Shown: positions 44,126 to 45,052 of the stretch, piece after piece
How the letters are laid out: every line of letters starts with the position of its first letter
How positions within the stretch are numbered: position 1 is the first letter of the stretch
NCBI GenBank assembly: GCA_026391855.1
Contig: JAPLDE010000088.1
Coordinates: forward strand, 1-45,052
Length of the DNA stretch: 45,052 nucleotides
Source: Bacteroidota bacterium
GTDB lineage: Bacteria > Bacteroidota > Bacteroidia > Bacteroidales > CAIXZF01
Reading direction: 5' to 3'
Made by a program: the position numbers and the translations under genes
Notes under the pieces: generated by a model
What the model saw: only the letters and a program-made list of their open reading frames with translations
The model's database searches: none
Told to the model about the DNA's origin: nothing

Positions 44126-44225
44126 GCAAGGGGAACCTAATTTTGGTTAATTTTATTGCGTGTGCGACATGTTTTATATCTGATTGATTATCAACCATGA
44201 ACAAACTATTTATCTTCATTACCCA

Positions 44226-44783
44226 ATGAAGAAGCCGGGAAACCTGATCATCCCTGCTTTCCTTTCCCTGGGTTTGGCTGCCCTTTTGTCGCTGCTGCCC
44301 TGCCGGTTAACAGCTCAGCAAATTCTTGTCCTGGAAAAAACCGGTACATTTAAAAACTACAAGTACAATAAAAATGACTATATCTCATTAAAGGTCAGGG
44401 GCAATCCCAAGCCAGTGAAGGGTGAGATCAACCGGATCAGTGATTCTTCCATCGTTGTCGATTACCTAAACAACATTAAGCTTAATGAAATTGAAAAAAT
44501 ATACAGGGGAAGATGGGTTCTGACCTGGCTCCCAAGGCTGGGGATGATTGCCGGCATCGGGTATATTTCCATCGATGTGTTGAACAACATTCTCAATAAT
44601 ATTGGCCCTGTTTTTCAGCCGGATGTGATGAAAGCAGGGGGAATACTGATAGGAGGAGCCTTGTTGTTATCCTGCATCGGCGATAAAAGATATGACCTGA
44701 AAAGAGATTGGAGGTTAAGAGTGCTTAATTTTGATGCCTTAAAGAAAGAAGAACAAAAACCTGTAGGCAATGGCAATAATTAG
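44226..44783 (+). CDS. Secreted or membrane protein of unknown function
   Basis: A 185-residue protein beginning MKKPGNLIIPAFLSLGLAAL with a hydrophobic segment ending 'LPCRLTAQQ', probably a signal peptide. The middle is a small basic beta-domain ('GTFKNYKYNKNDYISLKVRG', 'EINRISDSSIVVDYLNNIKL'), followed by two possible membrane helices ('TWLPRLGMIAGIGYISIDVL' and 'AGGILIGGALLLSCIG') and a basic tail. A longer frame from 44184 adds 14 residues before the signal peptide and is less likely. I recognise no family. Its end overlaps the carbonic anhydrase-like gene by 14 bases, so the two are probably co-transcribed. Confidence 0.65.
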   Translation: MKKPGNLIIPAFLSLGLAALLSLLPCRLTAQQILVLEKTGTFKNYKYNKNDYISLKVRGNPKPVKGEINRISDSSIVVDYLNNIKLNEIEKIYRGRWVLTWLPRLGMIAGIGYISIDVLNNILNNIGPVFQPDVMKAGGILIGGALLLSCIGDKRYDLKRDWRLRVLNFDALKKEEQKPVGNGNN

Positions 44784-45052
44784 ATCGGTGAAAGGGACCC
44801 GGCCCAGCTGGGGGAAGAACTGTTTTCTGGCAGACAATGCCACCGTGATCGGGGATGTGATCATGGGTGATGACTGCAGTGTTTGGTTTAATACGGTGAT
44901 CAGGGGGGATGTTCATTATATCCGCATAGGCAACAAGGTGAATATCCAGGACGGGGCGGTTATTCATTGCACTTATCAGAAATCCCCGGTAAATATCGGT
45001 AACCATGTTTCCATCGCGCACGGAGCCATCGTTCATGGTTGTACCATCCATG
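44770..45052 (+). CDS. Gamma-class carbonic anhydrase family protein (5' part)
   Basis: The first 94 codons of a left-handed beta-helix (hexapeptide-repeat) protein; the window ends before its stop. Visible are 'MAIIRSVKGTRPSWGKNCFL', 'DCSVWFNTVIRGDVHYIRIG' (the Arg/Asp pair), 'NVQDGAVIHC'-like 'NIQDGAVIHC' (first metal His) and 'VSIAHGAIVHGCTIH' (the other metal His residues). The family binds one Zn, Fe or Co ion between subunits of a trimer; many members are carbonic anhydrases, others are uncharacterised (YrdA, PaaY). Its start overlaps the preceding gene by 14 bases. Confidence 0.9.
   Translation, partial: MAIIRSVKGTRPSWGKNCFLADNATVIGDVIMGDDCSVWFNTVIRGDVHYIRIGNKVNIQDGAVIHCTYQKSPVNIGNHVSIAHGAIVHGCTIH

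Noticed and set aside
44106..44219. 38-codon N-terminal extension of CorA
   Set aside because: The -7 box at 44118-44125 lies within it and the extension has no similarity to CorA proteins; it also overlaps the facing gene's upstream region.
1..45052. tRNA, rRNA, riboswitch, phage or integrase genes
   Set aside because: Intergenic gaps were read on both strands; none showed a cloverleaf, rRNA segment or known riboswitch core, and no integrase or transposase domain was recognised. A covariance search could still find small RNAs.

Overview
The window reads as a chromosomal segment of a Bacteroidota bacterium, most likely from the Bacteroidales or a nearby lineage. The evidence is: several secreted proteins with type IX secretion (T9SS) C-terminal sorting domains (both the type A 'PNP' form and the type B 'gliding motility' form); many genes preceded by the Bacteroidota -7 box TAnnTTTG; mostly weak or absent Shine-Dalgarno sequences; a short archaeal/eukaryal-type prolyl-tRNA synthetase; and a LytS/LytTR two-component pair. 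I see no rRNA, tRNA, phage, integrase, complete insertion sequence or CRISPR array. The assignment to phylum is firm; anything finer is inference.

Layout. 1-3.3 kb (minus): the edge of an unknown gene, a HicB-like protein with a remnant upstream of it, and a large SBBP-repeat T9SS protein. 3.4-6.8 kb (plus): a probable sulfation operon made of APS kinase (cysC), a 61-residue protein, and a large fusion of an alkaline-phosphatase-superfamily domain, TPRs and a PAPS-dependent sulfotransferase domain. 6.9-10.8 kb (plus): two secreted T9SS type A proteins, each followed by an intrinsic terminator. 10.9-12.9 kb: an ABC-F ATPase, convergent with the next array. 12.9-23.4 kb (minus): a long co-directional array of low-complexity secreted protein, FadL-like outer-membrane protein, cytochrome c maturation genes ccmB-ccmC-ccmD-ccmE, an RND/MMPL exporter, RmlA, an NAD-dependent sugar epimerase and a polyprenyl diphosphate synthase. 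23.5-29.5 kb (plus): proS, a repeat-rich gene-poor stretch, two unknown small genes, mazG, and a LytS/LytTR pair. 29.8-36.7 kb: a dockerin-like secreted protein, peroxiredoxin (minus), a choice-of-anchor-L/PKD T9SS type B protein, and GAPDH. 36.9-40.9 kb: a two-domain glycosyltransferase facing, and overlapping, a GH130-like mannoside phosphorylase fused to a response-regulator receiver domain. 41-44.1 kb (minus): LpxH, a TlpA-like lipoprotein without its CxxC, and CorA. 44.2-45.05 kb (plus): a small membrane protein and the start of a gamma-class carbonic anhydrase.

How the parts relate. CysC makes PAPS, the donor used by the sulfotransferase domain of the fusion protein two genes downstream, so that operon can plausibly carry out sulfation from APS onwards, with an AP-superfamily hydrolase or transferase on the same polypeptide. 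CcmB/C/D/E are part of System I haem delivery; CcmE carries the CxxxY form of its haem-binding site. The glycosyltransferase and the GH130-REC fusion look like a synthesis/phosphorolysis pair for a mannose-type glycan, the second possibly controlled by phosphorylation.

The points most worth a second look are the GH130-REC fusion, the CysC/AP-TPR-sulfotransferase operon, three intergenic repeats with the same 8-bp period, two REP-like palindromes that create false N-terminal extensions of neighbouring genes, and the Cys-type CcmE.
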